Source: Rhynochetos jubatus
Lineage: Eukaryota; Chordata; Aves; Eurypygiformes; Rhynochetidae
DNA: 64,000 bases
Direction of reading: 5' to 3'
Assembly: GCA_027574665.1 (NCBI GenBank)
Contig: CM050651.1
Span: 2,667,501 to 2,731,500, forward strand
Shown here: positions 26,955 through 39,200 of the stretch, piece after piece
Layout of the letters: each line of letters begins with the position of its first letter
Numbering within the stretch: position 1 is the stretch's first letter
Made by a program: the position numbers and the translations under genes
The notes under the pieces: model-generated
The model's input: only the letters and a program-made list of their open reading frames with translations
What the model was told of the DNA's origin: nothing
The model's database searches: none

Positions 26955-27130
26955 AACATGCCACTTACAGTTAAATAAAGATAATAATGCTAATTGATGA
27001 GTATAGGGCAACAATGCACATTGCTAATGTGTTGTGCTTGTTACGGAGCTGATTGTTTTTTGCAGTGACAAACTCTATGCTGAAAGCTGCCGATGCTGTT
27101 AACAATTTGGAGCTGTCTGACAAAGTTAGG
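26955..27130. promoter_or_regulatory. Candidate conserved non-coding element
   Basis: An AT-rich island with repeated TAAT/ATTA/AATG cores (for example aataatgctaattgatgag near 26983) and cattgctaatgtg close by. It is flanked by ordinary intronic DNA and is unlike any repeat I recognise. Function is inferred from composition. Confidence 0.2.
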
Positions 27131-30100
27131 CACGTATCACTGTGCTGCTAAGGATCACAGACCTTTCTGTGAAGCTGAACTGTCTCACTAGGGTGCACAG
27201 CTACTCAGATAACAGTGCACGGTCACGTGAGCACTGCGGTTCAGTTGCCGGAGATGCCCGGGAGGTGTAAGCAGCACAGCACTGGGGAGCCCTGATGCTT
27301 CTGCCAGCGGTGTGCCCTTCCTGCCTTGCCACTGGGCTTCTCACAGAGGGAATTCCCCAGGTCACACCCTGACAGCTGGCCATCTCCAGCAGTCCCTAAG
27401 CTGTCTGGGAGAAGAGGTCTGACAATTGCGGGAAGAACTGGACTCAGCCCACTGAAAGCACAGTAATGCAGTGAATAGTATCTTGGCATTTTTCTGAAGG
27501 CACACGCACGCTCCCCCCTCGTTTCATTCACAGACAAATGGCTGTCGGAACATGAGCCTTTCTGTCTTTGTGCCTCTCTGCGATAACATTTCCTTATCAG
27601 CACCTTCTGCTACCTGTTGCCTAGAAGTTGTCGGTGGCTGGTCCATTTTGGTGAAGCCGGGGAAGATGCCAGCACTGGGAAGGACAGTCAATCTGGTGGA
27701 CACCACAGTTGCCAATTTGTGTTGCAGACGATATCTCAGCGTTACATGTGTGGTTTTGTGCGTAATATCTAGACAATCAGGTTTGGGTCATTAGGTTGGA
27801 GTCCAGTGAAAATTCACCAAAATGTTTCCACACCAAGGATACAGCTCAGCACTTCAGTGGGCTGCCGTGGAGGTGCCTGAATGTTTTGATTTTTTGGACA
27901 CCGAGAAGGAGACGTGGGTCTGCAGAGACTCGCAAAAACGGTCGCGCTCCTGGTAGTGATGAATGCATCTTTGATTTGAAATGCTGTGAACCCAGCTTAC
28001 CAGCTGGAACATGGCACAGAAATCTCACCTCATCTGGTTTTTAGGGGAATATTGGATCACCGAGTGTGCTAACTACGCGGCAGTGCTGCTGAAAACAGTG
28101 CCCCAGACCTGTTAAACCTGTCTTAAGTAAGAATGGTGATTCATATAGGTGCTTCCTAGTATGTTCCCAGGTTATTGCAGTGTTGTAGGTAGTTTTGGAG
28201 GAGATTTTTAAGATGCTAATGGCAGAGTTACAGCTACAACCTAAGGGGAGGGGGAGCTAAACAAAAGAAGGATTCATTACAGAACAAAAGAAACACTGGA
28301 GGCTTTGAACCTAGGAGTCTCCCACACATTAACTAGGTGTACCGCCAAGGTGCTACAGATGTGCCTTACATGAACACATAAGGTAATGATACGTCTACAA
28401 AGGGCTGAATGCATCTGTTTGATGTTTTGTAGTGAATTACGTTTAAGCAGGTGGGAAGCTGCAAACTCCCCAGTCCCTCCATATGTCAGAAATAAGATAT
28501 TAAGTGGTCCAAAGGTATCTTCTGCCGTTTCTGTAGCGTCACAGCTGACGGCCACACGGCGTGTTGGCAAATTGGAGCTCTGCTCTGCCGTTGGGAAGCA
28601 CAGCCTGTGGTTTCACAGAGGCACTGTTCGCTTGTCTTTGTGAAGGGTCTGAGGTACCAGCTCTCTAGACAAAGTCTTTTGAATACAGGCAAAGGATAAA
28701 GCAGCTGGAAGGAAGGAGACAACCCGTATCACTGGGGATTTCAGGGGCTCACTTTTTTCATGCCTCGCCAGGTGAATACTGGAGGGACGCTCAGAGGTGG
28801 GCCGGGAGAGGAGAGTCCCCCTGGGCTGAAGTGCCCTCTGGAGCAGCCCTGCAGAGGCAGTGAGCACCAGGCACACCGAGAGCTCCCAGCCACCCCCTGC
28901 TTCCCCAAATACCACTGAATCAAATACCACCCTGGGGAGCAGGGGGTGTACGCAGCACCCATTCCCAAGAAGCCTGTGTAGTCATATTCAAAATAATCGG
29001 GCCTGCAAATCAGGATTTGGTCGCTGAAATGAGACTGCTGTGCCTGTAACCCAGGGTGTGGCAGAAGGGAGCCCAAGCTGTGTTATTTACACCACCAAGA
29101 TGCGTTACAGGAGTTTGCCTGACAGCCTGGTTTGCGCCTCGCTGCAGCAAAGGAAACGGCATCCGCATCCAGGATTCAGACCCACCTGTGATCAGGACTG
29201 GGAGTTACAGTAGCTCAACTGCAGTGTCTCTTGTTCTTTCCAAGGAGAGCACAGCTGGGAGCTGCGGATAAGATGTGGCTTTTGTCAGTGACCTGCAACA
29301 GTGAGGTTGAGCCCTGAGGAGGATGGGGCCAAGGAGGTCTTAAGGGAAGCAAGAAAGGGGATGGGATTCTTGCAGCCGCAGAAAGATCAGGGTTGGAATG
29401 AAAGTACATTACAGATACCTATTTGTCTGTAGAGATGCAACCAAAATACTCTGTTAAAAGTGAAGTTTCTCAGATTTAGATTTATTTGGATCCAGGTGCA
29501 TCTGTATGGTTTTTCTCGTGCTGTTCCATCTTTTGCTGTTGCGCACTGGTTTCTCATTGAGCATTTGAATATAAAGGGTATCGAGGCTGGCTAGGAAGAT
29601 CTTTAATTGTAGGTTGTTCCCTTTTTCACTGTATGTTATGAAAAAATGTAGTAAGGAAAACTGAACGCTGGGCTAGAGCGGGGTCACCAATAATCTAGGC
29701 ACCTGCCAATCCCATTAGCTCATTTGGATTTTGTACCGTAGGGGCCTAAAGGAAATATGGCCTAAAAATAGTCATCCAGCTTACAAAAAGGAGTCAGCCA
29801 AACCTTCCTTCAGCTGAGCTGCAGCTGCCTGAGCATTTTGAGCAGCGGTAATAGAAAGCTGCAGCATGGAAGCTCTTTCCTTTTCTCAGGAGACTCAGTT
29901 TTACAAAGGATGAGGAATGATGGATGAGAGATCTGCCCTGTTTTCAGTTAAATAACTTCTAATACCACCTAAGAGAAAGCAGAGAGATTCTGTCATCCCA
30001 TCAGCATTTTAGATATGTGCAGAGCACACCCTTGATTTGGTGGCTGGGATTTTCAGTCACCAGCACTGCCACTTACTGTTATTTTTCAGATCAACACGTA

Positions 30101-30409
30101 GCTTCTCACTGGCACTCTGGGACACGGTCAAATTCGCGGTGATGGTAGGGCTACCAGTTGTATTAATGAAGGGCGTCATTCTTTGCAAACAGGGTTTTTT
30201 TCTTAATAACTTCAACAGGACTTCTCTGAGGTTTGAATTTTTCCATCCCAAGTCCTTTTTAAGTTATTGAGACAAATTATAAGGATGAAAGCGGGGGCAG
30301 GGGGAACCCAACTCAAAGCCTGCAAAATAATTGCTGCATTTTTTTTTTCTTCAAAAAACAGTCTGTAGTCTTCATTCCCGTTAGCGATAGCTCAAACACG
30401 GCCCCGCAG

Positions 30410-30510
30410 TTGAGTGGCAACTGCACCAATTAGCAGTGCTGCTGTTGGTTTGTGAATTGCATGTGAAATGTAGAATTTGTCCAGAAGTGCTCATGCAAAT
30501 TGCTCAACAA
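30410..30510. promoter_or_regulatory. Candidate regulatory patch with perfect octamer
   Basis: A perfect POU octamer ATGCAAAT lies at 30493-30500. A caattagca homeodomain-like site (about 30425-30435) and gaattgcatgtgaaatg are close by. Such clustering in an intron is compatible with an enhancer, but a single octamer is expected by chance about once per 30 kb on two strands. Confidence 0.2.
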
Positions 30511-32384
30511 AAATGTGCCCTCTGTGTCAAGTCTTTTCACTTGTTCTGACACACCGATGTCTTCCCAGATTTCTCTGATCGGCAGATCCCTCTCTCCGTT
30601 GACAGCTACCAGAGCTCATAAAGTAATGGAAATATTTCTTGTTGCCATTAGCTGTGTTTCCCCAAAGAGGGCTACGGGCTGCTGCTGGGACTCCTTACTT
30701 GCCACTCAACGTAATTTTGACTTTCATTTATAGGGTGTTGGACTTCGCGTTTCCAGTATTAAATGCTAAAAGCCCAGGGAACGGCCAAGATTTTACCTGC
30801 ACAGAAGCTCAAAGACCTGGTTATCTGCCCTGACAGTAATTTGGTCACTTTGCATGTGTTCGGCATCCTCTGTTACTGTATATGGCGATAACCTTTGTGC
30901 CTTGCCGAACGCTGAGTTACAATTGCCGTGGGAACTGTAACTTAGCATTTCCTGCCTTTTTCAGCATACAATATCTCATCCTAATATTGTGTCCTTTAAA
31001 AGAAGTGGAGCAAGGGCACATTGAGCTGTCGGTGTTCTCGCATCTACAGAATATAAAATAGCGTGTTTAGCTGCGCGCAGGTTTGAGGTGTCTCCGTAAC
31101 CGCCTGCGCTACGGTGGGTAGCACCTCTGAGTCGGTCACCGTTTAGGAGTCCCATTGTGCTAGGCTCCTGGCAGAGGCAGGATGTAAATGTATTTCCTCT
31201 CCCCCAAATACTTCCAACCTACGTGTAAGATAAGAGATAACACAGGGAGACAAACACACCAGGGAGTACAAGGAAACAGAAGAGGCTGCTGGGCATCATG
31301 GAGACAGGAATTTCTACAAATGCAATTATATTGGGGTCAGATTTGTATGATTTTGAGAATCTCCTCCCAAAAATGAAATCCAGCAGGGAAGAAGCCGTGA
31401 AGGCACTTCTGGCTAAAATGTAACACGTGGAAAAGAGTGGGTCACGATGGGGTGATGGAAAGTCTCGGCAGTCAATGGGAGATGGCGCGTGAGGTGACGC
31501 GTGCTGCAGCTGGATTTGAGAGCGAGGGAGGGGGCTTGCAGTCTGGAAGAAGGGGAAGCCAAGAGAAGGTTGCAAAGAGAGAGGTGGCACAGCCGAGGTG
31601 ACAGGCAAAGAAAGTGGCCTGGGCAGCAGTGCTCTGGCTGTCTGCGAGCCGGGTATGATTGGAACCGTCAGGGTGCAAGGCGACGAGAGCCTGGCTCTGG
31701 GACTCTGCAGGGAGGGTTGGGGCGAAGACGACAGCCAGGGCTGAGTGACAGGCGAGTGATGGTGGTGTCCAGCAGGACTGAAGAAACAGGAAGGAGAGGG
31801 GACCTAGGGAGTAGGAGGAGAGCCTACTTCAAGCTCGAGCTGACAGATACCCACAGGATGATCCCAGAGGCAGGGCACGAGTTTAGTCGTAACAGACGGG
31901 AACTGGCTGGGGACAGTGAGGTAGGTCTGTGAGTTGCTGGTGTGGAGAAGGTCCTTGAATGCGTATGGAGACTGACCTTGCTCAGGGATATGAGCGAGTG
32001 GTAAAGGAGACAAGGGACGAGGACACAGACCCACAGAAGGGCGGCTGGTGGGAGGGCGAGTAGTGAGGAACTACCCCGAATAACACCGAGCAAGCAGCTG
32101 AAGGTGCTGGAGTCGAGCAGGAGCACTGAGAAAGGAGGACCGGATTTCCAGCAGAGCGTGGCCAGCGGTGCCGGAAGGAGCTGACAGGCTATGGCAGCGA
32201 GCCTGGAGTAATAGCGCAGAGCTGCAGCCAGACAAAGGATACTAGGGACTCTGTGATCCTCGTTTCTGCAGCAGGCGAGAAGTGGAAGCCTGTTTGGAAA
32301 AGGATCTATGTTGGAGACTAAATTCAGTGTAAATCATATAAATCACAGCCAGCATACTCGATAAGCTTAGAGATGACAGTGAGA

Positions 32385-32400
32385 AGAGAGAGAGAGAGAG
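32385..32400. repeat. (AG)8 microsatellite
   Basis: Eight perfect AG dinucleotides sit inside the purine-rich block. The tract is probably length-variable. Confidence 0.9.
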
Positions 32401-33155
32401 GGTGAGAGCTGGAGAGCACTTGGAGTCAAAGAGTGGTTGGGGGTGTTTTTTATTTGTTGAGGTTGTTTTTTAAAGCATCAAGATAAGGCATGCTTGTGCT
32501 GCGAGGGGAGGGAATGAGAGGAGAGAGAGAAATAAAGAAGACAGAGGCAGGAAGGGGCAAGAGAGATGAGAAGCCAAGATGTAGCAAGGTCACCAGGACA
32601 AGCAGAAGGGCTGGGGACTGCTGATGAGGCCACCGCCTCTGTGGCCAGGAGGGGAGAGCCAGGCAGGACGTGAAGGAAAGCGGGCGGGGGAAGAGAGGGA
32701 TGTCATGTCTTGGTTTGTTAAGTCTCTCATTGGAGAGATCAACTCAGTCCTGTGCAAAGACCTGTCTCCAGTGAAGGCAGGAGAAAGCAGGGCTTGAGGA
32801 TTGAGCTGAAGGCTGCAAAAAGGCAGCTGGGATTGCAGGTGTGAGGGCTGGTTAGGCTGGCAAACATGAGATTGGGAAGGTGACAGGATAGGATAGAAGG
32901 AGGCAAATAAGCCTTCATGGTTGGAGGAAGTATTGGGGAAAAAAAAAGGGGAAGGAAGTTTAAAGCTGAAGAGATAAGTAATTGTCTCAGAAGAGGTATC
33001 AAGGATATCCTGAAAGCCTCCAACGGTGTGAGTAAGGGCTTGATCAGCAAAGGAAGGTATGTCTTAGAGACCTGGAAGTCTAGGGATAAAGTGGAGCTGA
33101 GCTGAGTTAGGCCTTGCAAGAGAACCTAATTCCGTAGTGGAGTTTTCCTTAGCCG

Positions 33156-33164
33156 TATAAATAG
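33156..33164 (+). promoter_or_regulatory. Isolated TATA-box match
   Basis: TATAAATAG is a near-optimal TATA box with GC-rich flanks (agccg before; aggagacctcgggg after). It lies at the right edge of the purine-rich block. No transcript start, CDS or LTR boundary that I recognise follows it, so it may be chance or a relic promoter of an old element. Confidence 0.25.
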
Positions 33165-33240
33165 AGGAGACCTCGGGGGAAGGGAGGAACCACGCAGTGA
33201 AGAGCACGTCAAGGGTAAAGACAACCTAGGCACAGCCCAA

Positions 33241-36200
33241 ATCAGAATACCTTGTCTCAGTTTTCACTAGGGCTAGTAAGATTGAATGTCAAAACAAAGG
33301 CCAGGTGGCTAATGGAAACACAGTGACCCCGTGCAAGGCAGAAGAAGAGAATTTCAAGCGCAGGAACTAGGCGATGTGGGTAGCAAAGATGTTAGCAGAA
33401 CCAGCTCGTGAAATCTAGACTTGGTGTGCCATCCCAGCAACCTCAGCTCAGCAGCAGCTAGTTATTTGAAACCACAGCAGAGATAATGTGGCTTTGCTGG
33501 GCAGCTGCAGTGGAAGACCACTTCCCTCGCTCTTGCCGGCTGCCTTTTGGAAACATTCGGCTCTCGATTTTAGGCTGAAATACCACCTGCACAGAGGCTG
33601 CACGGACGGGCACCTGCAACCAAAGACAAGGGAGTCAGTCCAACTCTCTGAAGCTGGTGTCAGACGGGAAGATCGTGGAATTTATGTGTGAATTTGTACA
33701 GATGACCATTCCTCGTAAGCACCAACGCGTCTGCTTCGGTGCTGTTACCAGTCGTGCTCGTCGTATGCCAAAGCCCACCAGACAATGGAGGTACCGCATG
33801 TACGTGGCACCCTCTGTTTCTTTATGGGCATGGAGCAGAAAGAAGTCCTCACTTCACCCGAGCCCTTCTGGGGTGTGATCTTCTTCCCATGGGGGCATGA
33901 TGTGAACGAGCTAGAAAAGGGGAGTATTAAAGGAACAGTTGTGCTCTGCAGATCGTTCACTTGCAAAGCAAGTTGCGCCAGGAAACACGGATAAAGATAC
34001 CGCAGCTTTACCGCAGGCACCGGGGACGTGGCATACGCGCGCCCTGACCCCTCGCTGTATTGCCAGAAGCCAGCAAGAGCCTGTGAGGGTGCAGGGAGGG
34101 TCCCTGCAGAAAGAGGGCTACTTGGTGAGACCCCCAAACCTTCGCTCTGAATTTTCCTGTGGATTTTTTTTTGCCTTGGCAGCAGCAACGACATGGGGCG
34201 ATTGCAGCCTCTTCCCAATTTTTGAGATAAGGTGCCTTCTGCATATGGGAAGGAGAGCATATGGCCCACTGTGTTTATTTCTCAGCCAGGATTCTTTCAG
34301 GCTTGGCAAATTATGTGCTGCTTGCCGAGGAGTGACACGAGTGCCAAGTTTGAATTTCTAAAAATGAAAGGGATTTCATTTATCACAGCACAGAGAAAAG
34401 GATCTGAAAAACACCCTTAAGTGTGAAAAAATACCTTTTGTTTATGCTCAAACAAAACAACCAAGGGGAAATTTAACAAAATTTCACCTAGAGTAAAAAA
34501 AAAAAATCTCTGCAATCGTCCGCAGGAGACTTCAGGCGGCTTCTGCCAGGCGCGAGCTGGAGCCAGGCCCTGTGAAATACCTCAACAACCAGCGAGCTCC
34601 GTGGGGTACGAGGTGATAATGTGGTACAGGCTCGGGCCATTAGAAGGGAAGGGGCTGCCTGGTAATGGGTTGGTGTTTGCTGCCGGAGAGCTCCATTAGA
34701 GCATCTTTTCCTCGTGCTTTTGCTTTTTCCAGGCCCCACACTTTTTTCCCTGTGCGTGCTAGAAGCTTTTCTTTCTCTTATAGCATTTATTTTTATTGTG
34801 TCATTTTCCCTCTGTTCCCCCTTTTCATTGGCCCTGTGTGACTGTTTGTTTAAACCATTTGCCTGCTTTCATCTTCCATTTTTCTTCTCTCCCCCTTCCC
34901 GGAGGCTCTCCAGCCGTGATTATCCTTACGCTTCACATTAGCGTTCCTCCCTCCTGCTCCAGGATGGACTCAGAGGGGGCATTGATTAAAGCTAAAACCT
35001 TGAGCAGAGCAGGAGACTTTCTATCAGGCACCAGCTTCAGGGCACAGCCACCTCCGTGAGCTCAGCTCTCGCTCCGCGCCTGGACCAGCTTCCGGAGCCC
35101 CGGGAAATGTGACAGGACAGGGCCAAGCTGGCACCAAGAGGACAGTCGCAGCTCCTCTGGAGCAGCCTGATTTGTACCTGTGGAAGTCCCGAGCCCATGG
35201 CAGAAGGCAGTGGGGATGGGATGCGGAAAAGCCTATGGCGTGGGCTGGTTTTACAGCTCCTGCCCTTGGCCCCCTGAAGGTTGCTGATCGCCTTTAGAGC
35301 GGTCGGGCACGCCGTGAAATGCCGTGATGGCACAGCTTCACGCAGCAATCTTTGAGGGGAGTAATTACAGCCTTCACATTACGCATAAAATGTAAGGTTG
35401 GGCACTTGGTGTTTCTTCAGATCCTCGCCCTCCTTCCCGCCCCGCTGCCAGCCCTGCTCAGGGGCTGGAGCTCGGCAGCGGCGCTGAGGCTGCGGGCAGG
35501 CGTTGGAGAGCACGGCTGCGGGGACCGTGCCAAGAGGCCCGCTAGAGGATGGCTTTGCGGCACATGGACAGCCCCCTCGGACCTCGTGCCCCAGAACACA
35601 AATGCCAGGTGGCTGCTCCTCAGGGAAAGGAGGACTGCTCCACACTCCTGCGGGAGGGGAGCCGTACGTGGGAGTAACCTGTGAGTAACCGATGTGCTGG
35701 AAAACCGCACCTGTGCTTGCCTCAGAGAAACTTGTCTGTGCAGCCATTCCCTCTGCGGGTCAAATTAATGGCTCGATTAACCCCATTAGTTCACTCCTGC
35801 AAGGAAATGATGTAAAACACCGTTGCACCGGACCATGAACCGCTGGTGCGCGCGGCTCGAGAGCAGAGCCGGGAGGATTCGTGCCCGCTGCAGGGGCTGG
35901 GTGGGAGCACGAGAGGCGGCCCCGGCTGCCCCCCAGACCTGCCAGAGTCGCAAGGGCTCTGTGCCTGCTCAGGTCTCTGCTCCTCCGCACCGGGTGGTAG
36001 CCCAGTCGCTAGCCCCTGCCACACACGCCCTGTGTGGGCACATCCATGGGGACTTGACAGGATGGCGAGGGGCTCGTCCCAAAGGCAACCAAGCGGGTAC
36101 CAGGTGATAGCCATAGTCTTGGAGGGGCTGTGCTGGAGGCAGGGCTTGTAACTCTTGGGAGCAAATAAGAGCAGCTCATCCTAATTTTACACCTCACAAG

Positions 36201-39200
36201 TACTTTTATGTTTGTATGCTTATTTCTACCCTTTTTTAAGAGATGCATGTAAAGAGGCTATTTTAGGTTTAATTTGGACCGATTGACTTTTTTCTCCTAA
36301 AAATAAGAAGACCAGTAGAAAATTGCAATTACAGGGACGCTGGTTATTTCAGATAAACTAACACCTCCCCCAGTGCACAAATCCAACCATTACATCGTTA
36401 CGCGCCGTACCCTGGAACTAGCTGGTGAAAACCGAGGATAAACAACTGAAAAGCAGGAGTGATTTCCCCTGCAAAGGTTTCTTTCTTGGGGGAGGAGAGA
36501 AAACGCCAGAGTTGTTATTAGTAAGAGAGGAAACGAGCCTGGCTTAATTACGGTGGTTGAAGTGCAGCAGCATTCTGTGGAAACGCTGCGTTTCCGAGTG
36601 AATCCCACCAGCGGTGCCCAGGGGGTGAGGAGTCAAACCCCTGTGCTGGAGCAGAAGCGGGTGCGTGGGGACGCAGGGCTTCGGGGGCCACCGTAGAATG
36701 ATGGCCCCGTCTGCCTCGCAGTCCTGGAAATGAACTTCTGACGGTCTTTAGCTCTTACATGGTGTTAGACAGACAGTTGCTCGCTTTAGAGCCCCTTGTT
36801 GGCTACTTTGTCGCCAGAAATGAAGAAATTAGTCCCTCTGATGAGCAAACAGAAATACACAGAAGCAGTGGTCTGACAGATCCTGTTTGTTCTGTGGAAA
36901 GAATAAACTGTGCGGAAAACACGGGGAGGAGAGACGGAGGCGAAGGGAGGTGAAAGGAAAACAAATTGGCTGCATGCGGAGGTCTGGTGTCAAACGTCAG
37001 AGGGATCTTGTTCGCTCGGATACTGTATGAAAGACCATGGCAACCGGGGCCGGGGAGGGAGGAGAGGTTGGTAGCCCCTCCCTGAGACTGGATGACAGAG
37101 GAAATAGGTGAAGCAATCCGCTCCACAGAGCCCGCTGCCGGAGTCGGAGTGGTGTAAACCGGCATGTTCCGTCCCTTCGTCCTGCATGCTGGCTTTTTCA
37201 AGGCAAAATACCCCAAAGTCTGAAATGGGTGGATTTGTAATTCCCTCAGCCTGTCAGAAGGTACCATTCTGCGAAAGGTGGCTCTGCTGTGGGCAGACTG
37301 ATGGACAGAGAGGGGTTAAGATCCCTGCCAGACACAATAAGTAACAGCGTTGAAGGAATGTAATAGAAACGTTTCGGGGGGGATATAGGACTGTGCTTTT
37401 GGGCTGCTCTGGGAACGCTGGGCAGAGGTGCTGGTTTGCTGTGACATAGCGTGTGGAAATGGGGCAGTACTAGGTTGGAGGCCCCCTTTTCGAACACGTA
37501 TACGCGCGTGCACGCAGTATGTAAGAGCCCCACAATGAGGGAGTGGTTGGTGGGTGTCAGCCCAGCAGCAGCCGGGTGCAGGCGGCCCCTTGCCTCTGCA
37601 GGTGCCAGGCAGCACCTCGGAGTGGTGCAGAGGTGAGGGCGGGCGATGCCACTCTGCCTCGTACCTGGCAGCCCACTCCATCGCACCGCTGCGTTGTGTT
37701 CCTCCGGAAAGGCTGTCGTCCTTGAAGACATCACAGCGTGGAGATCTGCCATTTCTGACGGGTAGCGAAACCGTGGTGTAAAAATTTGATTCTTCTTTCT
37801 GATTTGAATCTGTCTTCAGCTTCCAGTTCTTGTATCTGGCTTTGCCTCTTCAGTGGATAAAAGAACTCCTTTTTAAAGGATTTCTTCGCTCGTGAAGGTA
37901 TTTTTATACACTATGGTCAAAGCATCTCTCAGTTGTCTTTGTGGTAAGCTAAATGGATTGAGCTCTTTAAGTCACTCGCTGGCAGATGCTTTCTGCCTCA
38001 AATCACATTTGTGTCTTCTTTTTCTGCTCTGACTCGAAAACGTAGAGCTCTGAGTGCATACATTTTCCTAGTACCGTCCCTGTAATGCGGTATGCAGGAT
38101 AAGCCACCTCCTGGCGTCTATTTGCTCTTGGCACTCTCTATGTTCAAGGATTGCTTTAGTTCACACACCGCAGAAGGGCACAGTGAATTTGGGTCTGGTG
38201 GCCCCTTTTTGCACATTAAGACCCTCAGCTTTTTGGGAAGCGCTTTGTTCCCAGACGTGGAATACCCATCCTCCGTCGATTTGTGCCAGCAGTTGCCTGG
38301 AACGGCCCCCTTTTCCCTGGGGTCCCGCTCTGGCCCCTGGCCTTCAGCAGGAGCAGAGCCAGTTTGCCATGTCCAAGGGCTCTGTGCATCGGGCTGTGCA
38401 TGGGGGGCCGATGAGCAGGCTTGGCCGGTCCCTGCCTGTGCTTACCCGCACCCAGCTGCCCGGCTCTCAGGGCATCAGCTGGTAGTCATTCTGCCGGTTG
38501 TGAAAGAAAACTGTGTGATTGCTTTTAGCTGTAGTTGGAGATGGAATGACATACAGAAGGAGTCAATCACTGCATGATGAGGAAGAGCCATATAAGATTT
38601 GAGACAAAGAGGAAAACAGCTTTTCCACTCCCCTTTGTTCTCTTTTTAAAGTCACTTATCTTTCCGGTGCGTAACTACGTACGTGCACGCACGTCACCCC
38701 TGAACTCCTGCAGAGGATCCCCTCGCTCCAGCAGATCCCTGGAAATACACTGGGAGGACACAGGATTTATCCTTCTGTTGCTTAACTGAGGGTCAGATTA
38801 TCAACAGAGGGCAACTCCTACGTTAACCAAGCAGCCAGGTCCCAACAAAAGTTCATCTTACTGGGTGCTCTGCAGCTATACAAACCTCGCCGGTTGGAGC
38901 CGTGGCTGGTTTTTGACTCTGTGAACAGCAGCTCTTTCAGTGCCTGGTTTTGCTCCCGGAGGCCAAGCACTTGATTCTGTCCCTGGGCTGCTTTAAAAGC
39001 AGGTGGCTGAGGCTGCAGGGGCAGGAGGGCTCCCAGCAGGGTCCCTGGGGGGCTTAGCAAGGCCAGCGGCATGGCCAAGTCAGGGGAAGAGGCCTTGGCA
39101 CCGTTCCCCCTCGCGTAACCGGCCTCATGACGGAGCAGCCTCTTCACTGTTCCCAGCGGGACCACGTGTAACCCTGCATGAGCCACCGTGACCAGGAGAG

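Larger units (their letters stand above)
22745..31180. other. Intronic stretch, no gene seen
   Basis: Intronic DNA with a CpG-richer patch near 24.7-24.95 kb, one decayed repeat tail (23915-24010) and AT-rich candidate regulatory patches (25795, 26955 and 30410). I see no coding exon, RNA gene or intact mobile element. Confidence 0.55.
31190..33240. other. Purine-rich, strand-asymmetric block of unknown origin
   Basis: For about 2 kb the + strand is strongly enriched in G and A (many gga, gag and aag words), including an (AG)8 run at 32385-32400. The opposite strand therefore reads as pyrimidine-rich, with Leu/Ser/Pro-rich open frames (for example 32739-33119). No domain is recognisable in the + frame (31501-31932, Arg/Gly-rich) or the - frames. 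It could be an old unclassified repeat, a satellite-like remnant or a transcribed non-coding region. I cannot assign it. Confidence 0.4.

Noticed and set aside
31501..31932. 143-codon Arg/Gly-rich + frame
   Set aside because: It is explained by the purine-rich composition of the block, with no recognisable domain.
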